From: Tubulanus polymorphus
Lineage: Eukaryota; Nemertea; Palaeonemertea; Tubulaniformes; Tubulanidae
DNA length: 64,000 bases
Direction: 5' to 3'
NCBI RefSeq assembly: GCF_964204645.1
Contig: NC_134032.1
Span: forward strand, 14,130,275-14,194,274
Shown here: piece after piece, positions 1 to 21,187 of the stretch
Layout of the letters: each line of letters opens with the position of its first letter
How positions within the stretch are numbered: the first letter of the stretch is position 1
Notes under the pieces: generated by a model
Databases searched by the model: none
What the model saw: the letters and a program-made list of their open reading frames with translations, nothing else
Told to the model about the DNA's origin: nothing
Position numbers and translations under genes: made by a program

Positions 1-497
1 AGAAGGCAGAAAACGCTCGAACCAAACTCCTCAGGTTTGTAGTCAACTGTTATAAATCTGTAGACTGGGTTCGCTACATAGTGGATTTATTGGTATTTTA
101 CTAACCAAGGATTCTGTCCCAATTTAGAATCTTACATAATATAATGGGATATCAGTTACAACGAACAGATTTTCTGATCTCCTGAAGTTCGTTGTAACGA
201 GGTTCCACTGTATAACACACACTTGGAATTCATAAGTTGTCCTGGATTATTGCTAGGACATAAGATATTCTCAATTTTCCTTTTTGCAATTGATGTTCAC
301 TTCTGCTGCATCTGATGAATCAGATGCATCTGATGATGATCAGAATTCTTTTTGAGAGGGGAGGGTTAGATTGTTTCATGGGAATTAAATGGACCGGTCA
401 ATTTTATGATCAGATTCTGATAACATCTTTGAATCGCGTTTACCATAATTTTGACGGGATAAAAATGATTGTATCGTATTATTGTTTGTTTCTATAG
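1..497. other. Intron of the partial gene
   Basis: AT-rich non-coding sequence that ends at the acceptor of the exon at 498. I see no other gene in it; the short reading frame at 315-497 has no protein-like composition. Confidence 0.5.
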
Positions 498-624
498 CGA
501 CCAAGCCGAAGCCAGACGTACGAAGGTACGAGAAGCGCGTAAGAGACGCGAGGATCGTATCGCTCTCAAACGAGCCGAACTTCAGAAATCTTACGCTAAA
601 GAGGAAGAGGCAGCGAAGAAATAA
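498..624 (+). CDS. 3'-terminal exon of an unidentified gene
   Basis: A splice acceptor (TTTCTATAG) ends at 497. After one base that completes a split codon, 41 codons run from GAC at 499 to a TAA at 622-624. The peptide is highly charged (many Arg, Lys and Glu), looks like a single amphipathic helix or coiled coil, and ends in a Glu/Ala/Lys-rich tail. A polyadenylation signal follows 50 bp later, which supports this as a true last exon. I do not recognise the protein from this fragment; the rest of the gene lies left of the window. Confidence 0.65.
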
Positions 625-1126
625 ATTATCGAATTTCTTTGTGTAGATTTGATGATTAGTCGTCGTCGTGTAAAATAAACATCAGAAAAAAAAACTAATT
701 TAAGGATAATTTTTGTGAACTTTCTGTGTTCTTTTATTACGAGGAAGGACTTTTGATCTTAGTATGCGAGACCCCTCAGGATTTCTTTGGACTGTCAAAG
801 GTGATGCATGGATTGGATTTCTGAGATTTAGACCTGTATGGTGGAAATAGTCAATCTTTGTGGGCCATTCTTGAATGTTTAAGGGATTTCGTTTGGATCC
901 TCATGAGAATAAGCACCCTTCAAAGGATTGAGAAGAAAGTCAAACCCAGAGGCCTTTTGACCGTCAGGTGCTGCCACGGCTACTGCGCGGCAGATCGTGA
1001 AACCAACGCGGAAGTGACTTTGAACAAGGTGAAAGAAAGAGGGAACTTCTTATTAAAGCATCCCCCTCTCTGCTCTCACCGTCTATAGATAAAAAAACTG
1101 AGCTATATTTAACCTCGGTCGGTGCG
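625..1126. other. Intergenic region, 3' UTR and promoter/5' UTR of PFK
   Basis: Holds the AATAAA of the upstream gene and then about 450 bp before the PFK start codon. No clear TATA box is visible. The PFK 5' UTR probably lies in the last 100-150 bp. Confidence 0.4.
674..679 (+). terminator. Polyadenylation signal AATAAA of the upstream gene
   Basis: Canonical AATAAA 50 bp after the stop codon of the terminal exon at 498-624. Confidence 0.6.
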
Positions 1127-10453
<9,327 letters not shown>

Positions 10454-10719
10454 CTCCACCTATTGTCTAAACCTGGATTTATTTATATGTATTTATAATG
10501 TAATATTATCATTTTGTTACTCTAACGACTAAATTATATTCTTACGTTTGTTTTAAAGGTATAGTTAGTTCGTTATATTATCAATAGATGGCGTATCTGT
10601 CTCTAGAAAATTAGGAAATCAAGTTTGCATTGTTGAGAAGTTTGAATGTATTGCAAGCAAATAACGGAATTTGTCCTTGGAACAATGGATTGTTGAAAAT
10701 TGTTGTCACGTGTTACAAA

Positions 10720-10835
10720 CACTGTAAGAACTAGGTCAATTGAAGAAAATGTTACAAATACTGTAAGAACTAGGTCAAGTGAAGAAAATGTTACAAATAC
10801 TGTAAGAATTAGGTCAATTGAAGAAAATGTTCAGA
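10720..10835. repeat. 48-bp tandem repeat in the PFK 3' UTR region
   Basis: Three copies of a unit containing ACTGTAAGAACTAGGTCAA and TGAAGAAAATGTTACAAA. Confidence 0.8.
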
Positions 10836-10858
10836 CCGTTAGGAATAGTTTCTGGTGA

Positions 10859-10864
10859 AATAAA
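10859..10864 (+). terminator. Candidate PFK polyadenylation signal
   Basis: AATAAA about 405 bp after the PFK stop codon. A further AATAAA lies near 11938, so a longer 3' UTR is possible. Confidence 0.5.
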
Positions 10865-13800
10865 CATCAAATTGTGGTGGTCATTTGTAGCTACTTCTTA
10901 CCGGTATTTTACCGGGCGTCACTAAGAAAGTATCTCTAAAAAAAATTTTCTTGAAATTCATATCACTATCTATGATGAAACTAAACTCTAAAAGTCCAGG
11001 ACTCGAGTTTAGATTTGACTCAAGAGTTATAAACTCATTGAAAATGAACTGATTTCAACTCACTCAGAGTTAACTCTTAACTCACAACTGTTGAACTGTA
11101 TCCTGGATTCCGAGTTAACTAAAACTTACAATTGTGAAACTGAATCCATTAACTTTGCCTAACCTAACTGGTCCGTCTGCCAGTTGGGTTAGGTTCTAAG
11201 TTCTTGATTAGGTTTACTGTAGTTTACTGTAGAAATACATCATGATATTGTCATTATACCTAACATTAGTTGTTACACAAGAAAATTAGTTTCAAAGAGA
11301 TCGATCTCCTAGCAAAAAGACTTTCCTAGATAAATCCAGATTTATATTAATTGTCAATTAGCAATGTTTCTTAGTGTTTAGTATTGTGGCTTATGTTAAT
11401 TGCTTATAATGGAAATGAAGTGTTAGCAGCTGCCTAAAAGTTCCATGGGGACTGAGTCTTCATAATGTCCCTACTTAAGATCCTTTGCACTCTTTTATAT
11501 TTTGTAATGTGGCCCCGCTCAGAGGTGCTGTTTTGCGAAAAGCGAATCAAATTGTGGAGAGCTTTTTTTGTTTTTTGTGATGTTTCTTTTTCTTTTCTTT
11601 TTTACATTTAGAAACTTGTGAAGTTTAAAAAACGAGGAATGATTGAATAGAGCCTTTAATGATAACATTTGAATCTAAAATGATCTATCTGTTGTGTAGT
11701 TACCCTAGTTGATAGATTGTGTACATTGTATCAACAATTTGTTTGTGATAAATGTAGCTGAATTATTACTTATTTGTGCTATTTGTAATTAATCTGTGAT
11801 GATCACACCTGGCTTAAGTTAAACCCCCAGAACCCGCCAGTGGAGTCATTTATTCCAGGGACTATGACACAGTATGTTTAGTTATTTTGTTTTTTTTGGT
11901 GCTTTAAAAAATTGTTATAAAATCTTCCTCAATTGATCGAATAAACCATTGTGAGAAATCATGTTCAAATGTCTCTTTATTTCATGGGGTTTACTATATT
12001 CAGGTTTCTGGAAAACCTTTTGATTTACGGTAGGTATCAATACTAATGGGAATATGAAGGACCAGTTAAGTTATTAATTAATTAAGCTATCAATTGTAAG
12101 TGAAGTATTGAATAGACACAAGTGCTCAAGGACCGTCGTAAGTGGACCATTGATTTGGAGATAGGGGTGGTCAGGTGTTGAGTCTGCATTTTAAGAAATC
12201 CATGAAGGGCAAATTAATACAATTCTCTGGTACAATGATTGGATTTCTATCATCAAAGCACAAAGAAATGACGAGGAATATTCAGATTTTGACGGGAGAT
12301 GATAATTATGATCTTACCCCACTTTCCCTTCGCAACATTCAGTCGTCCATGACGTCATCGTGAATTGTGAGCATTTCCACGGAAATGCCCGAACTAGGGT
12401 TACGGAGATAGCCGAACTAGGGTTTGACTGGTTACGGAGATTCCCGAGCGTGGGTCACGGAACTAGCGTTAGGCTTACGGAGATTCCCGAAGGAGCCGAT
12501 TTGTAAACAAAATGGCAGCGGTCAGAAGAGGAAAATTACGTCTTTGCGACCAAGTTATTTGTTTCTCCTTCCGCGATATTTGAGCGCATTCACCCTCGAG
12601 CAGGGTAAACAGATACTATGGTAGGTCTACAATCAGAATATTGTAAGACGTACGAATGACATTTTGTATTTATCGAGTATTTGTAGCGAACATTTTGACA
12701 TTCGGTTTGAAAACTGGTAATGATTAACAACAACACAAAATGGCTGTCGTCGCCGATTCCCAGGCACTTGGATACGTGTTTACGTGTTTTAATCCAAGGC
12801 TACGTTAAAAAAAAAATAATTAAAATTGTGTTGGTTTCTCTGGTGTGATTGTCACTTACTGAATGAAGTCAAGGACCGTTTGCCAAAAAAGCCAGATCGG
12901 ATGACTAAAGACAAAAGTGCCGTATTATTGCTATTTATTTTTAGGCGTGAATATCCAATATTTTTATTGAATTACCTTGAACTGTTTACCGACCAGGTTT
13001 GGGTTTCATAGATGTGGAAGAAAAATAGTCCCTGGGAATATTTTGAAGTTCGTCGTTTTTTTAGGCCTATAACCAGGACAGGTTTCTCATTGTTACTATG
13101 GTAGTTGTCACCCGTCCCAGATTGAGGATTTACCCGTAGGGATAACTTTGAAACTCAGGCTATGAAACCGGGCCCAGGATTTTATGAGTTGTGTGAGAAT
13201 GAATTCGAGTTGATATCAGTTGATTTTCTATGAGTTTACTCTGAAGGCAAATCCTAAACTTGCATCGCTGTAACATCAGTCTGGGGCCCGCTGCAGTTGC
13301 TGAAAGGTTGGTTAACGATAAGAAGGGTGTTCGTTGGAGGCAATTTTTGATTGCCGCGGCCAATTGCCGATTTTTCCATAGGTTCTAATATTGCAGCGGC
13401 GAATTTACTTCAATTTCATCAAAAATATAGTATAGAAAAAAAAAAACGTCTTTTAGTAAATTATTGCCACGGTAGTTGCTATGGTTCCAACGCCACTGGA
13501 TAATGTGGCGGATAATTACCATAGTCAGTGTGGGATTTAGGGTACCACATGTTCAAATGTCTTATCAGGCAAAATTTCTTGAGAGTTTGATCGCCTCAAA
13601 CAATTGTTTCCTTGGGATCCTGAATGCTGTTTAGGATATTCAATTGTACGCATTGAGTATTTTCTGGAAAATTTTTTCGAAAAAATTGCCCTTTTTTCTT
13701 TGAAGAGAAATGGGACCCTGGATCCGCCCCTGATAGTAAAAATGAAGTTTTGAATGTCACTTTGTCAACTATCCACTGGTTAACGATAACCAACTTTTCA

Positions 13801-13874
13801 GCGACTGGCCGCTGATTTACCTGTTGCCAAGAAGACAGTAAAAAGAAGGGTCTTTGATATGAATCTATTTTCAG
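10865..13874. other. Intergenic region between PFK and FBXO9
   Basis: Holds copies of the 'GTTCCACAGTTGTGAGTTAA' foldback family (about 10998-11150), AT-rich unassigned sequence, short repeats containing ACTAGGGTTACGGAGAT at 12390-12495, and an element with inverted ends (GTTGGTTAACGATAA at about 13306 and TTAACGATAACCAAC at about 13780). The 12.35-12.8 kb stretch is less AT-rich and may hold the FBXO9 promoter and a first non-coding exon. I see no protein gene. Confidence 0.4.
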
Positions 13875-13889
13875 GATGGTGCCGGAGGA

Positions 13890-16800
13890 ATGGACCTGGA
13901 TGGAGGAGGGGATGACGAATCTTCTTCTTCCTACTGCGTCGCCACGGCGACAGCGGAGATGCCGACTAGTTTAGACGGGCAGTTGGAACAGTTCAGAACG
14001 AAATGGAAGGAAGAGATCAGAGGAGGATGTAGTTCTGCTAGTAGGACACCAGGTGGCGAACTAGTCAACTCTAAGAGTGACGAATCTTCGAAGGAAGCCC
14101 GGGTAAAAAATGTATTCATAATCTTATAAAGAATAAAGTCAATTAATAATTAATTAGGTTGATTAGATTTTTTTGAGCTAAGATTTTTTCTGGAGCTAAA
14201 ATGCAACTAAGGCCGCAAGAAAAACCTGTTATCGCTGCCTTCTATATTGAAGATATAAAATTTCAGGCAAAGGAGTTTTTTCTACAAGGCGTTCAAGCGG
14301 AAATGATTGGATCCATGAATGAAGGTTCGATTAATCAATGATTGTAACAATTCAATAAATATTTGTTACAATTCAATCAATTGTTACAATTCGTTTATAC
14401 ATTTTGAAACGTGATACATTTATTGATGTTTTGATGCAATTATTGAAGTTTTGATGAATCTCTTTATATTTCAGCTATCAACTTTTACCGCAAAGCGATC
14501 ATGCTTGTACCTGATATTGAATCGAAGATCGAAGATTTTATGCCGGACAGAAACAGGGGTAAGATGAACTATTTAACTACGATATCAACTCATGATAGAA
14601 ATCCTGAGAAAATCCTAAAATCTAATTTGCCAAATATCCTGGAATATTTAGAGGATTTATAAGGAAGAAAAATAATTTGCAGCATCATGGTCAAACAACA
14701 AGAATAATTGATTAAATTTTAACGAAACAGCGTATTATTATAAAATGATATATGAGAGCATCTTATGAAAAAAGTAAAAGTTATTTTGATGGAAAAACTA
14801 CTTTATTCATTCGTCATATATTGTTTACAACACTCAATTTTCATATAAACATGTATTAAAAAAACTGCCCTGACCAAGTTTTTCCCTTTGAAAAAATGAT
14901 CCTCACCTTTGGCCTCGCACATATTTTTGAAATTCACTCGATACTTTTGCCGCCCACAGCGAGACAGGAGAGCGAGAGTTCAGCGTCTGGAAGCGATATA
15001 TCGTCGACGACCGAGTTCGAAGAAGTATCGAATATCGTCGAACCGGACGAGGATGATTTCGATATCGATAATTTAGTCTCGAGATTTCATCGTTTAGGAG
15101 TCACCGATAAAAACTTCTGTTCGCCCGAATACGAACCAACTGTAAGTTAATAACAGAATTCAGGGTTCTCAATACTGATCATGGAAAATCTAGGAATTTT
15201 GGATTTACTTTTCCCTCCAGGGAACCTAAACTCTTTTTCTCATGAAAATCTTTGAAAGTGGGAAATTTGAATGCTTGGTGCCTTGTTGTTCCCTTTCTTG
15301 AAAGTTGGGGATTTTGAGTTATTCACGTCTAGTTGTTCTTGATGACAAGTGATACAAGGAACCTCTTGATATGAAACATACCTCACTGAGGATATCTAAT
15401 AGTTTAATCTGGGAATTTGAATTTTTGGTGCCTAGTTGTTCTTGCTGGTGACGAGTGTCACAAGGAACCTCTTGATATGAAACAGACCTTACTGATGATA
15501 TCTTATAATTTAATCTGGGAATTTTTGGTCAAGGGTCAGGAAACTCAGATTCCCTGATCTGTAAGAATCCTGGGATTATTGATCAAGAGAATATTGATAA
15601 TCCATTAAACATCCTGGATTATACCTGGATTTTTCCTGGGATATACGTGAATTATATTTGGATTTTCTGTATTTCAGGGAGCTCATATCTCAGATTTACC
15701 GATTGAAGTTTTAATGTACATAATCAAGTGGGTCGTTTCTGATGAGTTGGATATGAGGATGTTAGAACAACTCGCCAAGGTAAGTGATTCGTACCCTTTC
15801 TAAAAACATCCGAGGTAATGTAAGTCTCTGGCTATAGTAAAGCCTTTCACTTACTTTTGCGACGTAAACCAATTTCAGGCGTGGATCCAGAATTTTTTCC
15901 AGGAGTGGGTTCATAAAAAGTGTAAACGTTAATCTGCCGACTAAAATCTCTTATGATAGGGGGCCTGTACGGCATATTGTTTGGCCAAACGTAAGATGAA
16001 ATAATACCGATTATGTGGTGCTGTCCGTCCGCTTTGTCTTGAGTACATTCCTTCAAGAAAACGAATGATTAAAAAATTGTTTTGGTAGCTGAGCACGACC
16101 CCTGAAACCCCTCCTCTGGTTTTGCGCCTGAATTTGGTCAATAATTTTGATATATTGATCATTGATTTTCTTAACAGGTGTCGAGAGGATTTTATTTGTT
16201 TGCAAGAGATGAACATCTGTGGATGAGAGCCTGTAAGCGGTAAGGATCAATCTCTACTCTCCCCCTCCCCATTCCCCTCCCCCTCAGAAGTCGGGGACAA
16301 GTCAGGCAAACATGCTGAGATTGCTTGATGCGTATGAAATCAAACAGTTTCCGACTATGTCTTACGTATTTGACTCCATTAATTGTTTGGACTCTTAGCA
16401 GTTCAAGTCAGGGAAAACAATGTAAATGTCAGGGAATAGTTGGGGAAAAACATATCACATAAAAGTGTCCACCCTACAAATCGATATCTGTATGATTATA
16501 TCGTATCTCTTGAAATTGAATTGATGATATTTTAAATTGTGTTCTAGAATTTGGGGAGTGAATTGCGGGCGACCAAGAGAATTTGGAAGTTACAGATCGA
16601 TGTATATATGCCGACCGCATGTTCACTGTAACGGTAAGTCAGGTTACCGTCCGCTCCCCGAGGTGATGTTTATTTTATATATTGTAAGTTGTAAGTTGTA
16701 TATTGTATAGGTGTATACATCAATCGGATGACATACATCAGACACGGTGAACAGGGATTAGAACCCGGATATCAACCAGTTTATCTTATTGAATACTTCA

Positions 16801-18413
16801 GATTCTTCCGGTTTTTTGCCAACGGTAAGTTTTAGATTATCTACTCCGGTAGTTGTTAATGTCCTACTGCACACTAGCGACATCTGGTGGATCCTTACTT
16901 GCCACAAGTGAAATCGTCTATTGCCGCTGTAGTTGATGCCTTACTGCACACTAGCAACATCTGGTGGATCCTCACTTGCCAGTCAAATGTAGAATCCTCC
17001 ATGGATGTGAAGTAGTGTGTTTCATCAGGTCGACTAAACAGGTTTCCCCAGAAAATGTAGGGTCTTCATTCCATTATTGATAGATCGCCCCCTGGTGGTT
17101 GGTATTTCTAACAAATAATGTATGATTATTGTTGTAGGCGCGTGTTTGATGATCACGTCTGCTGATGAACCGTCGGTAACCGTTCAAAAACTGAGGAATT
17201 ATAGTTTAAACGATCGTATCCAAGGATTAATGTTCGGACATTATAAACTAGCGGGAGACACGGTAATTAATCCAACAATCGATTTGCCAACAATTAAATG
17301 AAAAAACTTGTTCAATATTCTCGTTAGTAACGTTTTAATCGGTTGCTAGGTTACCATCGTTTTGAAACGTCACAAAGATCGGCAGTTGAACGCCAACAAT
17401 CGATATCGTCGTTTCCGTAGAGACAACAATCAAGATGAATCGGAACAAATATTTCACATCGTATGTATTCATAAAATCCGTCTGTTACCGTGGTTACTCA
17501 CTGTTGCTATGGTTACTCATTATATGTACATTGTCGTATAATTTAAGGAGTTAACGATAAGCAGTAGAAATAGTAAACATCAGCACACTTGTCTTATCTG
17601 GAACCATTATTCTGTACAGACTATAAACAAGTAAGTCTACTGGATGCCTGTTAAGTGGTCTCTCCTACAAATTCTCGGTCCAGTTGCGCCACTTAGGTTC
17701 AAACTAAGATCTATAACCAATCTAACAACTTAAGACCAGTCTTAGAATTTAAGACCATTTTTGGACGTTAAGTCTCAACTGAGGAACCGGCCCCTGATCA
17801 TTAATCGTAAGACTGGTCTTAACTTGTTTGATTGACTATAGAAATAAGTTGGTCTAAGACTGGTCTTAAGTTTAGGCCGTGACTATGAAACTGGCTCTAG
17901 AGGATTGTCCAGTTGGTCATCTAAGGTTTCGATTGGTCTCTACCGAATCCGGAATTCTCTTTTGGTGTGTCAGTTTCGACTACTAAGCGCTCAACCTATC
18001 CTGAAATAGTGTAATCGGTAAACCTGATAGAAGCGGCCAGTACAGAATTGAATGGAATGCATTCATCAATTGAAACCTGAGGTCAGTTGCACAGTCGTGA
18101 CTTAAGTCCAAAAGTGGTCGTAAATCTTAAGACTGGTCTCAAGTTGTTAGATTGTTGGTCTTAGACTGGTCTCAAGTCTAAGCCATGACTATGAAACTGG
18201 CCCCCGAGGTCTGTGGGGTATAATAAATAGGTCTCCTGTTCTAACGCAAAACTGTCCGAATTTTTTCAACGTGTTGCATCGTTCGTTTATGTTTCTAGGA
18301 CGACTGGTCAAGAAACAATGTCCGAATTCGAATTGAAACCAGAGACGTATCCAATGATGTATTTCTCGCGTGTGAAGAGTTATACAGCTACAACAAACAG
18401 CATTCTCGATTAA
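13890..18413 (+). CDS. FBXO9: F-box only protein 9
   Basis: Substrate-recognition subunit of an SCF (SKP1-CUL1-F-box) ubiquitin ligase; in mammals it targets the TEL2/TTI1 complex. Exons: 13890-14102 (splice acceptor at 13874), 14267-14324, 14475-14558, 14960-15141, 15678-15779, 16178-16239, 16548-16633, 16711-16824, 17138-17262, 17350-17460, 17548-17630, 18299-18413. The start region has the family's [12 protein letters not shown] segment. A TPR-like helix pair follows ([28 protein letters not shown]), then the F-box ([37 protein letters not shown]). The FBXO9 C-terminal domain includes the RHGEQGL segment and ends at residues matching FFARVRSYTA. The exon with the ATG is open in frame back to its acceptor, so a few upstream residues or a 5' UTR intron cannot be excluded. 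Confidence 0.93.
16865..16985. repeat. Tandem duplication in FBXO9 intron 8
   Basis: Two copies of a unit of about 60-75 bp sharing CTACTGCACACTAGC-like and ACATCTGGTGGATCC phrases. Confidence 0.75.
17681..18208. mobile_element. Cluster of three GGCCGGTTCC-family foldback copies
   Basis: Copies or parts at about 17681-17795, 17800-17900 and 18081-18208 in the last FBXO9 intron. They share AAGACTGGTCTTAA and CCATGACTATGAAACTGG phrases with the intact copy at 22236-22375. Confidence 0.65.
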
Positions 18414-18419
18414 CCCTTT

Positions 18420-18670
18420 ACAACCTACACCCTACTCAACAGTCCGGTGAAAACACGATTAACCCCTTACACCCCACAGTCCAGTGAGAATGTGATTACC
18501 CCCTTACACCCAACACTACAGTCCGGTGAGAACACGATTAACCCCTTACACCCCCCAGTCCAGTGTGAACATAATTAACCCCTTACACCCCAGTCCGGTG
18601 TGAACATGATTAACCCCTTACACCCCAGTCCGGTGTGAACATAATTAACCCCTTACACCCCGCAGTCCGG
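18420..18670. repeat. Minisatellite in the FBXO9 3' UTR
   Basis: About seven units of 33-40 bp, each with CAGTCCGGTG and AACCCCTTACACCCC, starting within 10 bp of the stop codon. It is probably transcribed in the 3' UTR. Confidence 0.9.
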
Positions 18671-19085
18671 TGATCAGCCACTATATTTTAACGGAAATGC
18701 AGCTTATTTGGTATTGATTTTATGCAATTATATATCAACGCGTATGTTTTAAACTTGTTATTTTTCTGAGATTTTTGTTTGCGTTAAAAAATGGATTGTT
18801 TGAGAGGGTTTTGGTATCGCGCTGCAAAAGGTGAACCGTGGGTCGAGCGTAAAATGAAAAACTTGTATTTTATTTTTCTACCTGCTTTCCGTAGACTTGA
18901 GTGAATTTATGGTTTTCACTTTATTTTGCTTGTAAATATTCCGATAGTGGCTAAGGGTTTATTTATTATTACTATGTATCTTTAGTTTTGACTTCACAGA
19001 AAATGTTTTCCATTGTTGTATACATTTTAATGAGGTTCTAATTATTCACGCGCTAAAATCTACGTTTATTGTAACAGAACAGAAA

Positions 19086-19091
19086 AATAAA
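19086..19091 (+). terminator. FBXO9 polyadenylation signal
   Basis: AATAAA about 670 bp after the FBXO9 stop. It faces the opposite-strand signal of CREBL2 at 19140-19145. Confidence 0.65.
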
Positions 19092-19139
19092 CATTGATAT
19101 CATTGTAATTAACGTTATTTGAATTACGAGTTTCTTGGT

Positions 19140-19145
19140 TTTATT
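19140..19145 (-). terminator. CREBL2 polyadenylation signal
   Basis: TTTATT on the plus strand is AATAAA on the minus strand, 135 bp past the CREBL2 stop codon. Confidence 0.65.
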
Positions 19146-19279
19146 CGTCGATCGTGAAGCGTACAGAATTTTCGGAGGATTTTTTTTACGGGGAGGAAAT
19201 CGCGCGAATTGAGATTTCGCTCCATCTTGAGGAGATAGTTCCGGGTTTAACTACGAGGGGGCGCTGTCGTCACTCGCTT

Positions 19280-20710
19280 TCAATCGGCTGGTACATCTAT
19301 TCCGCAGTCCGCGTCCTGCTGCGTCGTATCCATGGCAACCTCTTCTTCGATCGTATCGAGACTTTCACATTGTCTTTTGACGAATTTCATGGCGTCTGCC
19401 GGGACTGTTCCCTGATCAAGTTTCTGACACCATTTTTTGTACTGTTACGAATGAGATGAATAAGTTAAGAATTTAATCACTTACAATTTTTGGACGCAAA
19501 ACCATAAAACTAGATCTTTGGAGTAAATCATTTAACAAATCATTGGTCGAATGATTTCTCCAAGATAAGATACATTTTACATTACAATACTGATCCAATA
19601 ACTTTTTCGATCACATTTCACGCCTATTTATCTTAATCAAAAAGGGGATGAAATGGTTGAACTATATACTTCTAGTCGGACGCTAGAACAAGTTCAAAGC
19701 TAGAGGCTTGGATTTATCAGCTAAAACAAGTTCAAATTAACCCCAATTTGTAAGTCGATCCTGCTTCAAATACACTACGGTAGCCAATACACTAATATCT
19801 AGCTACATCTATCTGCAGTTTGTAACTGATAATGAATTTTAATCAACAACCTTTCTCGCATTTTCACCCAAAAAAAATTAGGCCTACATTTAAATACATT
19901 TGACAATTGTGCAACAATTCCAGGGGTCAGTTGCTCAAAAGTTAGGTGGACAAATACCATAGTAACAATGAAATTTCAATTGTCACTTTGTCAACTATCC
20001 ACTGGTTTTACTTTTACCAACTTTTGAGCAACTGACCTTTGGAATTGTTGCACAATTGTTAAATATATTTAAATGAAGGCCTAATTTTTTTGGGCTGAAA
20101 ATGCGAGAAAGGTTACGTTAATCAAAATTCAGATCGTTAAATACTTACCATTTCTAGTTCATTTCTCAAAGCTAGAATAGCTTTCTCACGCGTGGACACA
20201 AGATCTTCAACGTATTGATAGCGTAGTTTTTTACGGGCTCGACACTCGCGGGCCGACTGACGACTTCGCTCTAATTTCGTCTTGACGTCGATTTTAGAAG
20301 GTTTCCGCCCCCGACGACTTTTCTTCACCGGAGCACTGGCCGGGGCAGCTGTCGTAACGGGGCATGGAGCAGATTGGGCTTCCTGTGTGGAAAACAAGAA
20401 AAACTATCAACAATTTAATAAAAACATTTAATAATCCAAAAAATTCAAAAATCTTTTCCTTCTTAATCATATCAAAAGTAACCTTACAATAAGTGAAATT
20501 CAATAAGTGAAACTCTAAATACTTATATTTTTGTGAATCAGATAGTTTAAAGGATCTAAGGAACCAACTTGTCAAAATTCATGTAAACAAAAACAAATGC
20601 ACATGGGGGATAGTCCTGCTACGATCAATAACTCTATTTTTACTCACCTTCCCGGAATCGACAGTCAATTCCACGAATGCTTGTTGGTTTATTGTAATCA
20701 TCTGATCCAT
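19280..20710 (-). CDS. CREBL2: cAMP-responsive element-binding protein-like 2 (bZIP)
   Basis: Small nuclear bZIP protein that in vertebrates works with CREB1 in metabolic and differentiation gene control. Three minus-strand exons, all phase 0: 20648-20710, 20149-20382 and 19280-19441, giving 152 residues plus a TGA stop (human protein 120). The first exon encodes a short N-terminus starting MDQMITINQQAF. The second holds an Ala/Pro stretch, then the basic region (SRRGRKPSKID, LERSRQSARECRARKKLRYQ) and the zipper (VEDLVSTREKAILALRNELEM). The third continues with YKKWCQKLDQGTVP, the family's conserved segment after the zipper, then a short acidic tail. Convergent with FBXO9, divergent from the SARA-like gene. 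A full CRE lies 134 bp upstream of its ATG. Confidence 0.95.
19836..20130. mobile_element. Composite foldback element in CREBL2 intron 2
   Basis: Outer arms contain GAATTTTAATCAAC, CCTTTCTCGCATTTTCA and AATTAGGCCT on the left, mirrored at 20075-20130. Inside lies a second palindrome, the 'CAGTTGCTCAAAAGTT' element (about 19923-20042). It has no coding capacity and looks like either one long foldback element or one element inserted in the loop of another. Confidence 0.75.
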
Positions 20711-20843
20711 TTTCAGTTATTTGTAAGATTTGACTTTATTTCGATGAGGAAATATTCCAAGTTAAGAAATAGGTCTTCTTTTTTCTGTCAGTGTGTTTTG
20801 ACAATATGGTGCGCGCAAATAGTTCGTTATGTAAATAAACAAA

Positions 20844-20851
20844 TGACGTCA
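20844..20851. promoter_or_regulatory. Palindromic cAMP response element TGACGTCA
   Basis: Exact 8-bp CRE, 134 bp upstream of the CREBL2 start codon and in the region shared with the divergent SARA-like gene. CREB/ATF-family bZIP dimers bind this site. Confidence 0.6.
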
Positions 20852-21187
20852 TTATCATGTGACGACTGACAAAGATTGTGAATAATTTGCATATAATGGA
20901 ACTTTTGTATTTTAAATGATTACATTCTCGGTAGAATCATAAAAATTTTGTATAGATTTTCATATTCATGGGGACAAAATCCATATTGATCTTCTAACTA
21001 TTTCACGAGCGTACGAATCGCAATATCGAATCACGCGACCTCGCGTATGGATTCCGTAGGAATTCCCGAATGACATCAATGGGTAATCCAGGAAGTGAAC
21101 TGGTGGCGTTCACTGGTGACAAAATGATAACTTTTTCCGCTTTTTCCACCTTTTACTGTCGATTTTCAGCCCTATAAAAGTAGCGAA

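Noticed and set aside
21173-21180. TATAAAAG as a TATA box for the SARA-like gene
   Set aside because: It lies only about 8 bp before the proposed ATG, so transcription would start after it. It also follows a strong splice-acceptor-like tract, and may be exon sequence.
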